Part shown: positions 1 to 10,991 of the stretch, one piece after another | Position numbering within the stretch: the stretch's first letter is position 1 | Layout of the letters: each line of letters begins with the position of its first letter | Source of the DNA: Streptomyces globisporus | GTDB taxonomy: Bacteria > Actinomycetota > Actinomycetes > Streptomycetales > Streptomycetaceae | DNA length: 64,000 nucleotides | Assembly: GCA_014649555.1 (NCBI GenBank) | Contig: BMTG01000016.1 | Coordinates: forward strand, 1 to 64,000 | Direction: 5' to 3' | Made by a program: the position numbers and the translations under genes | The notes under the pieces: generated by a model | Told to the model about the DNA's origin: nothing | What the model saw: the letters and a program-made list of their open reading frames with translations, nothing else | Databases searched by the model: none

Positions 1-361
1 CTTCCTTCGGTCCCGTATCACCGGGGCCCTCCGGGCGCTTCCCTTCGTTCTTCTTCTTTATCTTGCTGTCTTGCGTTTCCGACTCTATCAGACTCTTTCG
101 CGTCCGATTCCCGGTCGAAGCGGGGTGCTTTCGAGGTTCTTCGCTTTCGCGTTTTCCCTTTCCGGCGGTTCCAACTTTACCAGACTCTTTTTCGGTCCGT
201 TTTCGGTCCGAATTCGATTTCCGGTGGCCTGTGGAGTGGCCTTGCCTTTCGGCGGACCCGACTTTATCAGAGATTCTGAGTCGGAATTCCCGCCCCGTAC
301 AGGGTGCTCGCGGCGCACGAGTGCGCGCGGTGCTTCCCGTTCAGGCGGAGACGTAAACGTA
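1..361. other. non-coding T-rich intergenic stretch
   Basis: I see no supportable gene here. The plus strand is rich in T and TC runs, and the third-position GC bias of the coding regions is missing. Short reading frames cross it but have no ribosome binding site and unlikely compositions. It holds three degenerate copies of a motif around CAGACTCTTT (listed separately). The gene to its left lies outside the window. Confidence 0.6.
86..293. repeat. three degenerate copies of a CAGACTCTTT motif
   Basis: CAGACTCTTT occurs exactly at 89-98 and 181-190, and a diverged form CAGAGATTCT is at 268-277, so the copies are about 90 bases apart. The first two are followed by related sequences (TCCGATTCCCGGT, then TTCGATTTCCGGT). 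The third sits inside a possible hairpin with arms CCGACT and AGTCGG. The function is unknown; this could be a decayed tandem duplication or a regulatory array. Confidence 0.4.
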
Positions 362-404
362 CTGGAGCGGGGCTCCCCGATGCAAATCGAGGGCCCCGCT
401 CCAG
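362..404 (-). terminator. hairpin terminator after RNase J
   Basis: Arms CTGGAGCGGGG (362-372) and CCCCGCTCCAG (394-404) pair perfectly over 11 bp. The hairpin starts about 19 bases past the RNase J stop in its direction of transcription. There is no U-tract, which is common for high-GC actinobacterial terminators. Confidence 0.7.
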
Positions 405-422
405 GTCAGGTGGTCGTGAGGG

Positions 423-2108
423 TCAGACCTCGACGACGACCGGAAGGATCATCGGGCGGCGGCGGTAGGTGTCGGACACCCACTTGCCGACCGTCCGGCG
501 GACCATCTGCTGGAGCTGGTGGGGCTCCATCACGCCGTCCTGCGCCGACTTGTCCAGGGCTTCCTGGATCTTCGGAGTGACGCCGACGAAGGCGTTGTCG
601 TCGATGCCGGAGCCGCGGGCCTGAATGTGGGGGCCGCCCACGATCTTGCCCGAGGAGCTGTCGACCACGATGAACACCGAGATGATGCCCTCGTCGCCGA
701 GGATGCGGCGGTCCTTGAGGGAGGTCTCGGTGACGTCGCCGACGGAGAGGCCGTCGACGTAGACGTAACCGGCCTGGACCTTGCCGACGATCTTCGCCTT
801 GCCGTCGATGAGGTCGACGACCACGCCGTCCTCGGCGATGACGATGTGGTCCTTCGGCACGCCGGTGAGGGCGCCCAGTTCGGCGTTGGCCCGCAGGTGG
901 CGCCATTCGCCGTGGACCGGCATCAGGTTCTTCGGCTTGCAGATGTTGTAGAAGTACAGCAGCTCGCCGGCCGAGGCGTGGCCCGAGACGTGGACCTTGG
1001 CGTTGCCCTTGTGGACGACGTTGGCGCCCCAGCGGGTCAGGCCGTTGATCACGCGGTAGACCGCGTTCTCGTTGCCGGGGATGAGGGACGAGGCCAGGAT
1101 CACCGTGTCGCCGGGAACGATCCGGATCTGGTGGTCGCGGTTGGCCATCCGGGAGAGGGCCGCCATCGGCTCGCCCTGCGAACCCGTGCAGACCAGCACG
1201 ACCTCGTCGTCCGGGAGGTCGTCGAGGGTCTTGACGTCGACGACCAGCCCGGCGGGAACGTTCAGATAGCCCAGGTCACGGGCGATGCCCATGTTGCGGA
1301 CCATCGAGCGGCCGACAAAGGCGACCCGGCGGCCGTACTCGTGGGCGGCGTCCAGGATCTGCTGGATGCGGTGCACATGGCTGGCGAAGCTCGCCACGAT
1401 GATGCGCTTCTGGGCGTTGGCGAACACCGTGCGCAGGACGTTGGAGATGTCCCGCTCCGGCGGCACGAAGCCGGGGACCTCGGCGTTCGTGGAGTCGGAG
1501 AGGAGGAGGTCGATGCCCTCCTCGCTGAGGCGCGCGAACGCGTGCAGGTCGGTGAGACGGCCGTCCAGCGGAAGCTGGTCCATCTTGAAGTCACCGGTGG
1601 CCACGGCCATGCCCGCGGGGGTGCGGATGGCAACAGCCAGCGCGTCCGGGATGGAGTGGTTGACCGCGATGAACTCGCAGTCGAAGACGCCGATGCGCTC
1701 CCGCTGCCCTTCCTGCACCTCCAGGGTGTAGGGGCGGATGCGGTGCTCCTGGAGCTTCGCCTCGATGAGCGCGAGGGTCAGCTTCGAGCCGATGAGGGGG
1801 ATGTCCGGCTTCAGGCGCAGCAGGTACGGGACACCACCGATGTGGTCCTCGTGGCCGTGCGTGAGGACGATGCCCTCGATGTCGTCCAGGCGGTCCCGGA
1901 TCGTGGTGAAGTCCGGCAGGATCAGGTCGATGCCCGGCTGCTCCTCCTCGGGGAAGAGAACACCGCAGTCGACGATGAGCAGGCGGCCGCCGTACTCGAA
2001 GACCGTCATGTTGCGGCCGATCTCGCCCAAGCCGCCGAGCGGGGTGACCCGAAGGGCGCCCTTCGGGAGCTTCGGGGGGGTACCGAGTTCAGGGTGCGGA
2101 TGACTCAA
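423..2108 (-). CDS. rnj: ribonuclease J
   Basis: A metallo-beta-lactamase/beta-CASP nuclease of 561 residues that degrades and matures RNA as a combined endonuclease and 5'-3' exonuclease in the cytoplasm. The metal-binding motif HGHEDH is present near residue 80, with a later HVSGHAS motif of the beta-CASP region. I chose the TTG at 2108 because AAGGAG lies 6 bases upstream and the protein then begins SHPHPELG. A GTG-type start 19 codons upstream would add a non-conserved leader. It follows dapA by about 136 bases and ends in a strong hairpin. With PNPase at 7951-10164 it supplies much of the RNA decay machinery in this region. Confidence 0.93.
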   Translation of the reverse strand: MSHPHPELGTPPKLPKGALRVTPLGGLGEIGRNMTVFEYGGRLLIVDCGVLFPEEEQPGIDLILPDFTTIRDRLDDIEGIVLTHGHEDHIGGVPYLLRLKPDIPLIGSKLTLALIEAKLQEHRIRPYTLEVQEGQRERIGVFDCEFIAVNHSIPDALAVAIRTPAGMAVATGDFKMDQLPLDGRLTDLHAFARLSEEGIDLLLSDSTNAEVPGFVPPERDISNVLRTVFANAQKRIIVASFASHVHRIQQILDAAHEYGRRVAFVGRSMVRNMGIARDLGYLNVPAGLVVDVKTLDDLPDDEVVLVCTGSQGEPMAALSRMANRDHQIRIVPGDTVILASSLIPGNENAVYRVINGLTRWGANVVHKGNAKVHVSGHASAGELLYFYNICKPKNLMPVHGEWRHLRANAELGALTGVPKDHIVIAEDGVVVDLIDGKAKIVGKVQAGYVYVDGLSVGDVTETSLKDRRILGDEGIISVFIVVDSSSGKIVGGPHIQARGSGIDDNAFVGVTPKIQEALDKSAQDGVMEPHQLQQMVRRTVGKWVSDTYRRRPMILPVVVEV

Positions 2109-2244
2109 AAGACTCTCCTTACCACGCACGCCACGTACCGCTGAGGCACGTGGCGCGCATGTCATTCGTGCACTTGCTGTTGTCTTGGGTGGTGCCTCGG
2201 CGAGTCGCCTCGCCCGTTCTGCTGTTCAGTTGTGAAGTCTGTGA

Positions 2245-3144
2245 TCAGAGCTCTACCCCGCCGGCGGCGAGATCGATCTTGAGCTGGGCCGTCTCCTGGG
2301 CGCTGAGCTCCACGAGCGGCAGGCGCAGCGGTCCGGCCGGGAGGCCTTGGAGGGTCAGGGCGGCCTTCGTGGTGATGACACCCTGGGTGCGGAACATGCC
2401 GGTGAAGACCGGGAGCAGCTTCTGGTGGATCTCGGTGGCCTTCTGGACGTCGCCGCTCAGGTGCGCCTCGATCAGGGCCCGCAGGTCGGGGGTGACCATG
2501 TGGCCGACGACGGAGACGAAGCCGACCGCGCCGACCGAGAGGAGCGGCAGGTTGAGCATGTCGTCGCCGGAATACCAGGCGAGGCCGGATTCGGCGATGG
2601 CCCAGCTGGCGCGGCCCAGGTCGCCCTTGGCGTCCTTGTTGGCGACGATACGCGGGTGGTCGGCCAGCCGGACGAGGGTTTCCGTGTCGATCGGCACGCC
2701 GCTGCGGCCCGGGATGTCGTACAGCATCACGGGAAGGCCGGTGGAGTCGGCGATGGCCGTGAAGTGCCGCAGGAGGCCCTCCTGCGGCGGCTTGTTGTAA
2801 TACGGCGTCACGGCGAGCAGGCCGTGGACACCGGAGCGTTCGGCCGTCCGGGCGAGCTCGACGCTGTGCCGGGTGTCGTTGGTGCCGATGCCGGCGACGA
2901 CGTGGGCCCGGTCTCCTACGGCTTCGAGGACCGCTCGTACGAGCTGGTCCTTCTCCGAATCACTGGTGGTCGGGGACTCACCGGTGGTGCCGTTGACGAT
3001 CAGGCCGTCATTGCCTGCGTCCACCAGGTGGGCGGCGAGCCGCTGGGCGCCGTCGAGGTCGAGAGCGCCGTCCGCCGTGAAGGGCGTGACCATAGCGGTG
3101 AGGACCCGCCCGAAGGGGGTCTGCGGAGTGGAGATCGGAGCCAT
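2245..3144 (-). CDS. dapA: 4-hydroxy-tetrahydrodipicolinate synthase
   Basis: DapA (299 residues) condenses pyruvate with aspartate semialdehyde, the first committed step to diaminopimelate and lysine. The Schiff-base lysine lies in the segment IVANKDAKGD, and the catalytic tyrosine in TPYYNKPP. The substrate-binding motif NGTTGES is near residue 45. I take the ATG giving MAPISTPQ; three extra codons upstream are possible. It lies between thyX and rnj on the same strand. The other diaminopimelate gene here, dapB, is 2.6 kb away, so the pathway is split rather than in one operon. Confidence 0.95.
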   Translation of the reverse strand: MAPISTPQTPFGRVLTAMVTPFTADGALDLDGAQRLAAHLVDAGNDGLIVNGTTGESPTTSDSEKDQLVRAVLEAVGDRAHVVAGIGTNDTRHSVELARTAERSGVHGLLAVTPYYNKPPQEGLLRHFTAIADSTGLPVMLYDIPGRSGVPIDTETLVRLADHPRIVANKDAKGDLGRASWAIAESGLAWYSGDDMLNLPLLSVGAVGFVSVVGHMVTPDLRALIEAHLSGDVQKATEIHQKLLPVFTGMFRTQGVITTKAALTLQGLPAGPLRLPLVELSAQETAQLKIDLAAGGVEL

Positions 3145-3205
3145 GGGTAACACGCTACTCGCTGCTCAGCGCGCGGGGTCCCCTCGGGGGGACGGGGAAG
3201 AGGAG

Positions 3206-3243
3206 CCCGGCACTGCCTGCTCGGGGGTTCAAGCAGTGCCGGG
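3206..3243 (-). terminator. hairpin between thyX and dapA
   Basis: Arms CCCGGCACTGC (3206-3216) and GCAGTGCCGGG (3233-3243) pair perfectly over 11 bp. The hairpin lies just past the thyX stop and about 60 bases before the dapA start, so it probably ends thyX transcription. Confidence 0.65.
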
Positions 3244-3296
3244 TCCGTTTGATCAGCCTAGATGAACTTCTCGAAACGCCGCAATACGGACACCGC

Positions 3297-4034
3297 CTAT
3301 GGGGCGACCCGTCCATTTTTGTTGAAGGCGGCATGAGTCAGCGGCATGAGCTGCTGCCAGTGGGTTTCCATCTGCTCGCCGACCATCTCGATCTCGCGCT
3401 GCGGGAAGGACGGCACCTTCGCCAGCTCGTGCTGCGTGCGCAGGCCGAGGAAGTGCATCAGCGAGCGCGCGTTGCAGGTGGCGTACATCGAGGAGAAGAG
3501 GCCGACGGGGAGGACCGCGCGGGCGACCTCGCGGGCCACGCCCTTCGCCAGCATCTCCTGGTACGCCTCGTAGGAGGCCCGGTAGGACTCCTCCATGGCG
3601 CGGGTCGTGACGTCGTACTGCTCCTCGGTGCCCTGGACGAACTCGTACTTGCCGGGGCGGCCCTGCTGGACCAGCTTGCGGGAGGTTCCGGGGACGTAGA
3701 AGACCGGCTCCAGCTCCCTGTAGCGGCCCGATTCCTCGTTGTACGACCAGCCGACCCGGTGCCGCATGAACTCGCGGAAGACGAAGATCGGGGCGCTGAT
3801 GAAGAACGTCATCGAGTTGTGCTCGAACGGGCTGCCGTGCCGGTCCCGCATGAGGTAGTTGATGAGTCCTTTGGAGCGCTCGGGGTCCTTGGTGACCTCT
3901 TCGAGCGACTGCTCGCCGGCGGTGGAGACCCGGGCGGCGAACAGCACGTCCGCGTCGCGCGCGTCGCTCTTCACCAGCTCGACGGTGACGTCACTGCGGA
4001 AGTGGGGCTTGGCGGGTTCGGGGGTGTCGGTCAC
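3297..4034 (-). CDS. thyX: flavin-dependent thymidylate synthase
   Basis: ThyX (245 residues) methylates dUMP to dTMP using methylene-tetrahydrofolate, FAD and NADPH. The family signature RHR followed by Ser is seen as RHRVGWSYNEES at about residues 91-102, with eight rather than seven intervening residues. The GTG at 4034 has GGAAGG 10 bases upstream; the frame is open for 139 more codons, but that part is unlike the family. Its upstream region is shared with a divergent small membrane gene. A DHFR-like reductase lies elsewhere in the window (36487-37047), but there is no sign the two are linked. Confidence 0.94.
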   Translation of the reverse strand: MTDTPEPAKPHFRSDVTVELVKSDARDADVLFAARVSTAGEQSLEEVTKDPERSKGLINYLMRDRHGSPFEHNSMTFFISAPIFVFREFMRHRVGWSYNEESGRYRELEPVFYVPGTSRKLVQQGRPGKYEFVQGTEEQYDVTTRAMEESYRASYEAYQEMLAKGVAREVARAVLPVGLFSSMYATCNARSLMHFLGLRTQHELAKVPSFPQREIEMVGEQMETHWQQLMPLTHAAFNKNGRVAP

Positions 4035-4230
4035 CGACGGGGGTCCTTCCAGGGGCTTCGCACGGGCGGCGACCACTTTACGGGCCGACGGACCGTGCAT
4101 GTACGTGGCGGTCTCGGGCAGCCGTTCGTGGAGTTCCCCCAACAAGTACGGCGATTCGGGCACCGATTCGGGCTGTCGTACGTCTGACTCAATAGCAGCA
4201 CCCGTCATGCAGATCAAGGAGAGTTTCCTC

Positions 4231-4470
4231 ATGTTCCGCCGGCGTGAAGCCGTCCCGTTCTCGTTCGTCGCCGAGTCCGACCGGTTCCGCAGTAATGTCA
4301 CTCCCCCTCCCACCACTCGCGCCACCGTTCCCGAGCTGCTGGGGCGGTCCCTCGTCGGGCTGACCGTGGTCGCCGGTCTCGTGGGCTCCCTGCTGCTGGG
4401 CCTCCCGGCACTCGACGCCGAGCAGCCCGCAGGGCACGACAAGCAGTCCACCGCGTCTCAGGGCCGCTGA
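4231..4470 (+). CDS. small single-span membrane protein
   Basis: Unknown 79-residue protein. An N-terminal charged stretch (MFRRREAVPFSF) is followed by one hydrophobic segment at about residues 42-62, then a short polar tail ending TASQGR. The start is supported by AAGGAGAG seven bases before the ATG. It is divergent from thyX and followed about 110 bases later by another membrane gene on the same strand. The coding character is good, but I cannot assign a function. A role linked to thyX is not shown by anything but position. Confidence 0.6.
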   Translation: MFRRREAVPFSFVAESDRFRSNVTPPPTTRATVPELLGRSLVGLTVVAGLVGSLLLGLPALDAEQPAGHDKQSTASQGR

Positions 4471-4579
4471 GCCGCAGGCCGCTGACTCGTACGGACCCCC
4501 TGGGGTGGTCGGGCCGGGGGCCCGCTCGGTAGCCTCACCGGGCACAGCAATCGAGCGTGCTTGTGAGTGAGGATGAGTC

Positions 4580-5131
4580 GTGCCCCTGCCCTTTCTGACG
4601 GCCGACCGCGCATTCGAGGCGAGCGCGGAGGACGTTGCGCTGCCGTTCGACGACCACGACAGCTGGCGGCGGCCCTACCGCCCCGGTCCGTGGCGGGTCG
4701 CGGCGGCGGCCACCCTGTTGTTGCTGGCCTCGTTCGTTCTGCTCGCGGCCATGATCATCGGTGTGGCCGGAGCCCCTTCGGGCGCCACGGTGTGTCTGCT
4801 GCTGGCCGGTGCCGTGATCGCCGCCGCCCTGCGGCTGCTGCGGGTCGGTGCGTGGGTCAGCCGGCACGGTGTGCGGCGCGTCGGGTTCTTCCGGACCGTC
4901 ACGGTGGCCTGGAGCGACACGTCGGCGGTTCGTACGGTCCAGCAGCCCGTGAAGTGGATGGGCTTTCCCCGTACGGTCCAGGGCCAGGCGCTCCTCGTGG
5001 CCCGGCGGAGCGGTGAGACGCTGTCGCCGCTAACCACCGACCACAATGCGGATTTCCTCGGGCGTGAGGAAGCGTTCGAGCGGGCGACGGATGCGGTGGA
5101 GGCCTGGGCGGATGAGTATCGGCTCGGGTGA
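4580..5131 (+). CDS. membrane protein with a PH-like C-terminal domain
   Basis: This 183-residue protein starts at a GTG. Two hydrophobic segments at about residues 40-63 and 67-88 form a membrane hairpin. The following soluble part (VSRHGVRRVGFFRTVTVAW and on) resembles the bacterial PH-like domains found in many short actinobacterial membrane proteins; this is recognised by pattern only. The ligand and role are unknown. A strong hairpin follows 24 bases after the stop, so it is transcribed alone or with the 79-residue gene upstream. Confidence 0.7.
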   Translation: MPLPFLTADRAFEASAEDVALPFDDHDSWRRPYRPGPWRVAAAATLLLLASFVLLAAMIIGVAGAPSGATVCLLLAGAVIAAALRLLRVGAWVSRHGVRRVGFFRTVTVAWSDTSAVRTVQQPVKWMGFPRTVQGQALLVARRSGETLSPLTTDHNADFLGREEAFERATDAVEAWADEYRLG

Positions 5132-5155
5132 GCCGGTTTTTGTCGGCTGTACGTG

Positions 5156-5191
5156 AGTGAGCCCGGGCCCATCGTGGGTACCGGGCTCACT
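5156..5191 (+). terminator. hairpin terminator
   Basis: Arms AGTGAGCCCGG (5156-5166) and CCGGGCTCACT (5181-5191) form a perfect 11-bp stem, extended inside the loop by CCCA/TGGG. It follows the plus-strand membrane gene by 24 bases and precedes the converging minus-strand gene, so it may work in both directions. Confidence 0.75.
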
Positions 5192-5210
5192 TGCGTACGG
5201 GCTGAAAGAT

Positions 5211-5261
5211 GTCCTCAATCGCCGGACGGGCTTGATTTTGCCCTCAAGCGCCGGGCGGGCT
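5211..5261. repeat. paired 22-bp repeat of a Streptomyces-type intergenic element
   Basis: Two near-identical 22-base units lie at 5211-5232 and 5240-5261. They share the core CTCAAxCGCCGGxCGGGCT, differ at three positions and are separated by seven bases. I recognise this core as a sequence often seen between genes in Streptomyces genomes (from memory, not searched). The second unit runs over the stop codon and last six codons of the gene at 5244-5780. Its role is not known to me. Confidence 0.6.
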
Positions 5262-5780
5262 GGAAGGTGCGGCCGGGCTTGGGGATGCGGGCTCATCCGG
5301 CGCGGACGAGGGGGCGCTCGGGATGGAAGGTGCGGCCAGCGGGCGCTTCTTGTGCAGCGCGATGGCTCTCTGCATGGCCTTGCGGGCCCTGGGAGTGTCC
5401 CTCGCGTCCTGGTAGGCCACCGCCAGTCTGAACCAGGTGCGCCAGTCGTCCGGGGCGTCCTCGGTCTCCTCGCGGCGCTTGGTGAAGACCGCGTCGGCGG
5501 CGTCCCGGTCGATGCGGCCGGACGGGGTGCGGGCCAGGTCGTCGACCGGGAGTCCGCCCTCGGCGTCCAGCTCGGCGGCCAGGGCGTTGGCGCGGCGGAC
5601 GAACTGGGTGTTCTTCCACAGGAACCAGACGCCGATCACCGGCAGGATCAGCACGGCGACGCCGAACGTGACCGTGACCGGCGTGCCGTGCCGGATGAGC
5701 ATCAGGCCGCGGCTGCCGACCAGGACGAAGTAGAAGACCAGGACGGCGGCCGTAATGAAGTAGGTGATCTTCGCGCGCAT
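5244..5780 (-). CDS. membrane protein with tetratricopeptide-like segment
   Basis: Unknown 178-residue protein. Two membrane helices span about residues 7-27 and 37-55. A soluble part follows in which WRTWFRLAVAYQDARDTPRARKA at about 118-140 looks like a single TPR repeat. The C-terminal 30 residues are Pro/Ser/Ala-rich. It starts nine bases after the dapB stop, so the two are probably co-transcribed. The last six codons and stop lie in a repeat unit (5240-5261), so its C-terminus may have been set by repeat insertion. Confidence 0.75.
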   Translation of the reverse strand: MRAKITYFITAAVLVFYFVLVGSRGLMLIRHGTPVTVTFGVAVLILPVIGVWFLWKNTQFVRRANALAAELDAEGGLPVDDLARTPSGRIDRDAADAVFTKRREETEDAPDDWRTWFRLAVAYQDARDTPRARKAMQRAIALHKKRPLAAPSIPSAPSSAPDEPASPSPAAPSSPPGA

Positions 5781-5789
5781 GGGGGCCCG

Positions 5790-7950
<2,161 letters not shown>

Positions 7951-7954
<4 letters not shown>

Positions 7955-10164
7955 TTGTCGGTGTCGTCCTTCTTCTCGTCCTCTTCGCCCTCGATGACGG
8001 GGATGAGGGAGAGCTTGCCGCGGGAGTCGATCTCGGCGATCTCGACCTGGACCTTGGCACCGACGCCGAGCACGTCCTCGACGTTCTCCACGCGCTTGCC
8101 ACCGGCGAGCTTGCGGATCTGCGAGATGTGCAGCAGACCGTCCTTGCCCGGCATGAGCGAGACGAACGCACCGAAGGTGGTGGTCTTGACGACCGTACCC
8201 AGGTAGCGCTCGCCGACCTCCGGCATGGTCGGGTTGGCGATGGCGTTGATCGTGGCGCGGGCGGCCTCGGCCTGCGAGCCCTGCTGGGCACCGATGTAGA
8301 TGGTGCCGTCGTCCTCGATCGTGATGTCGGCGCCGGTGTCCTCCTGGATCTGGTTGATCATCTTGCCCTTGGGGCCGATGACCTCACCGATCTTGTCCAC
8401 CGGGATCTTGACGGTGATGATCCGCGGGGCGTTCGGGGACATCTCGTCCGGGACGTCGATGGCCTCGTTCATGACGTCCAGGATGTGCAGACGCGCGTCA
8501 CGGGCCTGCTTCAGCGCGGCGGCCAGGACCGAGGCGGGGATGCCGTCGAGCTTGGTGTCGAGCTGGAGCGCGGTCACGAACTGCTTCGTACCGGCGACCT
8601 TGAAGTCCATGTCGCCGAAGGCGTCCTCCGCACCGAGGATGTCGGTGAGGGCGACGTAGTGGGTCTTGCCGTCGATCTCCTGCGAGATCAGGCCCATGGC
8701 GATACCGGCGACGGCGGCCTTGAGGGGCACACCGGCGTTCAGCAGCGACATGGTGGAGGCGCAGACCGAGCCCATGGACGTCGAGCCGTTGGAGCCCAGC
8801 GCCTCGGAGACCTGGCGGATCGCGTAGGGGAACTCCTCGCGGGTCGGGAGGACCGGCACGATGGCGCGCTCGGCGAGCGCTCCGTGGCCGATCTCGCGGC
8901 GCTTGGGCGAGCCCACGCGGCCGGTCTCACCGACGGAGTACGGCGGGAAGTTGTAGTTGTGCATGTAGCGCTTGCGGGTCACCGGGGAGAGGGTGTCCAG
9001 CTGCTGCTCCATACGGAGCATGTTGAGGGTGGTGACGCCCAGGATCTGGGTCTCGCCACGCTCGAACAGCGCCGAGCCGTGCACGCGCGGGATGGCCTCG
9101 ACCTCGGCGGCGAGCGTACGGATGTCCGTGACGCCACGGCCGTCGATGCGGACCTTGTCCTTGATGACGCGCTCGCGGACCAGCTTCTTGGTCAGCGCGC
9201 GGTACGCGGCGGAGATCTCCTTCTCGCGGCCCTCGAAGGCCGGGAGGAGCTTCTCGGCGGCGATCTCCTTGACGCGGTCCAGCTCGGCCTCGCGGTCCTG
9301 CTTGCCGGCGATGGTGAGCGCCTGCGTCAGCTCGGAGGTGACGGCCTTGGCGAGGGCCTCGAAGACGTCGTCCTGGTAGTCGAGGAAGACCGGGAACTCG
9401 CCGACCGGCTTGGCGGCCTTGGAGGCGAGGTCCGACTGGGCCTTGCAGAGCGCCTTGATGAAGGGCTTCGCGGCGTCCAGACCGGCGGCGACGATCTCCT
9501 CGGTGGGAGCCTCGGCGCCGTCCTTGACGAGCTGGATGGTCTTCTCGGTGGCCTCGGCCTCGACCATCATGATCGCGACGTCGCCGTCCTCCAGGACGCG
9601 ACCGGCGACGACCATGTCGAAGACGGCGTCCTCGAGCTCGGTGTGCGTCGGGAACGCGACCCACTGGCCCTTGATCAGGGCGACGCGGGTGGCGCCGATC
9701 GGGCCGGAGAAGGGCAGGCCCGCCAGGATGGTGGAGCAGGAGGCGGCGTTGATCGCGACCACGTCGTACAGGTGGTCGGGGTTGAGCGCCATGATCGTCT
9801 CGACGATCTGGATCTCGTTGCGCAGGCCCTTCTTGAAGGAGGGGCGCAGCGGGCGGTCGATCAGGCGGCAGGTGAGGATCGCGTCCTCGGAGGGCCGGCC
9901 CTCACGGCGGAAGAAGGAGCCGGGGATCTTGCCGGCCGCGTACTGCCGCTCCTCGACGTCCACCGTGAGGGGGAAGAAGTCGAGGTTGTCCTTGGGCCGC
10001 TTGGAAGCGGTGGTGGCCGACAGCACCATGGTGTCGTCGTCCAGGTACGCGACGGCGGAGCCGGCGGCCTGCTTGGCCAGGCGGCCCGTCTCGAAGCGGA
10101 TGGTGCGGGTGCCGAAGGTTCCGTTGTCGATAACGGCCTCGGCGTAGTGGGTCTCGTTCTCCAC
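7951..10164 (-). CDS. pnp: polynucleotide phosphorylase / guanosine pentaphosphate synthetase
   Basis: This 737-residue enzyme phosphorolyses RNA 3'-5' and can add 3' tails. In Streptomyces it has been described as guanosine pentaphosphate synthetase I. Two RNase PH domains are visible (the first with [14 protein letters not shown], the second with [13 protein letters not shown]), then a KH domain ([13 protein letters not shown]) and a C-terminal S1 domain ([18 protein letters not shown]). I prefer the GTG at 10164 ([10 protein letters not shown]), with GGAG nine bases upstream. An in-frame ATG at 10179 adds five residues and cannot be excluded. It is downstream of rpsO, the usual S15-PNPase arrangement. 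Confidence 0.96.
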
Positions 10165-10217
10165 TAGTGATTTCTCCATACTCGTCGTCTTTCGTCCGCG
10201 CGCCCGTGTGGCGCGGG

Positions 10218-10240
10218 ACGGTGCGGGAGAGGCGCACCGT
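10218..10240 (-). other. hairpin in the pnp leader
   Basis: Arms ACGGTGCG (10218-10225) and CGCACCGT (10233-10240) form a perfect 8-bp stem with a 7-base loop, about 54 bases 5' of the pnp start. It is a candidate stability or autoregulation element in the leader. Confidence 0.45.
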
Positions 10241-10444
10241 GGATGCGGGCCGGTCTTCGATCGAAGCTCCCGGGCATGTTCCCGGGGGCCACTACCGAGG
10301 ACCGGCGGCGGCGTCGTAGCGCCTCTCCCTCGTTCTTGCTCGATCTTGCTTCTCGCGCGTGTTCGTCGCGCGGGTCCTACGGGTCGTGCGGGTGTCGCTG
10401 CACCCAGGTTACTGAGCTTGACACCGGTCCTGCACGTACGGCAA

Positions 10445-10480
10445 AGGGAGCGGTCCCCTCAAACGCGGGAACCGCTCCCT
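10445..10480 (-). terminator. rpsO-pnp intergenic stem-loop
   Basis: Arms AGGGAGCGGT (10445-10454) and ACCGCTCCCT (10471-10480) pair perfectly, with further CCC/GGG pairing inside. It lies 14 bases after the rpsO stop. It may end part of the rpsO transcripts; by analogy with other rpsO-pnp operons it could also be an RNase III processing site. Confidence 0.65.
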
Positions 10481-10493
10481 CTCCACAGCGTCC

Positions 10494-10784
10494 TTACTTG
10501 GCGCCGCCGGCCGCGCCACGGCGGATGCCGAGGCGGTCGACGAGCGCACGGAAGCGCTGGATGTCCTTCTTGGCCAGGTACTGCAGGAGGCGGCGACGCT
10601 GGCCGACCAGGATCAGCAGACCACGACGGGAGTGGTGGTCGTGCTTGTGCGTCCGGAGGTGCTCGGTCAGGTCCGAGATCCGGCGGGAGAGCATGGCGAC
10701 CTGGACCTCGGGGGATCCGGTGTCACCCTCCTTCTGGGCGAACTCGGACATGATCTGCTTCTTCGTAGCGGCGTCGAGCGGCAC
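10494..10784 (-). CDS. rpsO: 30S ribosomal protein S15
   Basis: S15 (96 residues) binds 16S rRNA in the central domain during small-subunit assembly. The conserved stretch [17 protein letters not shown] and the basic [11 protein letters not shown] segment are present. The start is GTG with AGGAG just upstream. It is the first gene of the rpsO-pnp-M16-dapB set. Its own leader contains a small CCCCTG/CAGGGG stem (10821-10842) that might take part in S15 autoregulation, which is an inference only. Confidence 0.96.
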   Translation of the reverse strand: MPLDAATKKQIMSEFAQKEGDTGSPEVQVAMLSRRISDLTEHLRTHKHDHHSRRGLLILVGQRRRLLQYLAKKDIQRFRALVDRLGIRRGAAGGAK

Positions 10785-10991
10785 GCGTACTCCTCTTGAT
10801 GTTCGAAGCGCCCACGAGTGCCCCTGGTCTTGGTCTCAGGGGAGCTTCCGTGACTCGGAGGCGAAGGTCCGATGAGCGCAGCCCCCAGGATGATCCGAGG
10901 GCGCGTACACAAACGGCCACGCACAGACTACCAGCCGTTCGGGTCACGCCCCGCCGCCGATCAGCTTGACCGGCCGGTCACCGGCCCGCGA

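Larger units (their letters stand above)
10165..10493. other. rpsO-pnp intergenic region with hairpins
   Basis: About 329 bases without a gene. On the minus strand it carries a strong hairpin 14 bases after rpsO (10445-10480), the short palindrome CCCGGG-N6-CCCGGG (10269-10286), and a second hairpin (10218-10240) about 54 bases before the pnp start. In Streptomyces coelicolor this spacer is known to hold internal pnp promoters and a processed stem-loop; I infer the same here but cannot place the promoters. Confidence 0.55.

Noticed and set aside
63-580. Two overlapping short frames at the left end as possible genes
   Set aside because: They have Arg/Ser/Pro/Phe-rich unconvincing proteins and no ribosome site, and one runs into the antisense of RNase J.
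519-2144. 541-residue open frame opposite RNase J on the plus strand
   Set aside because: It is the mirror of a strongly conserved gene, with the Val/Asp/Arg-rich composition typical of antisense frames in high-GC DNA.
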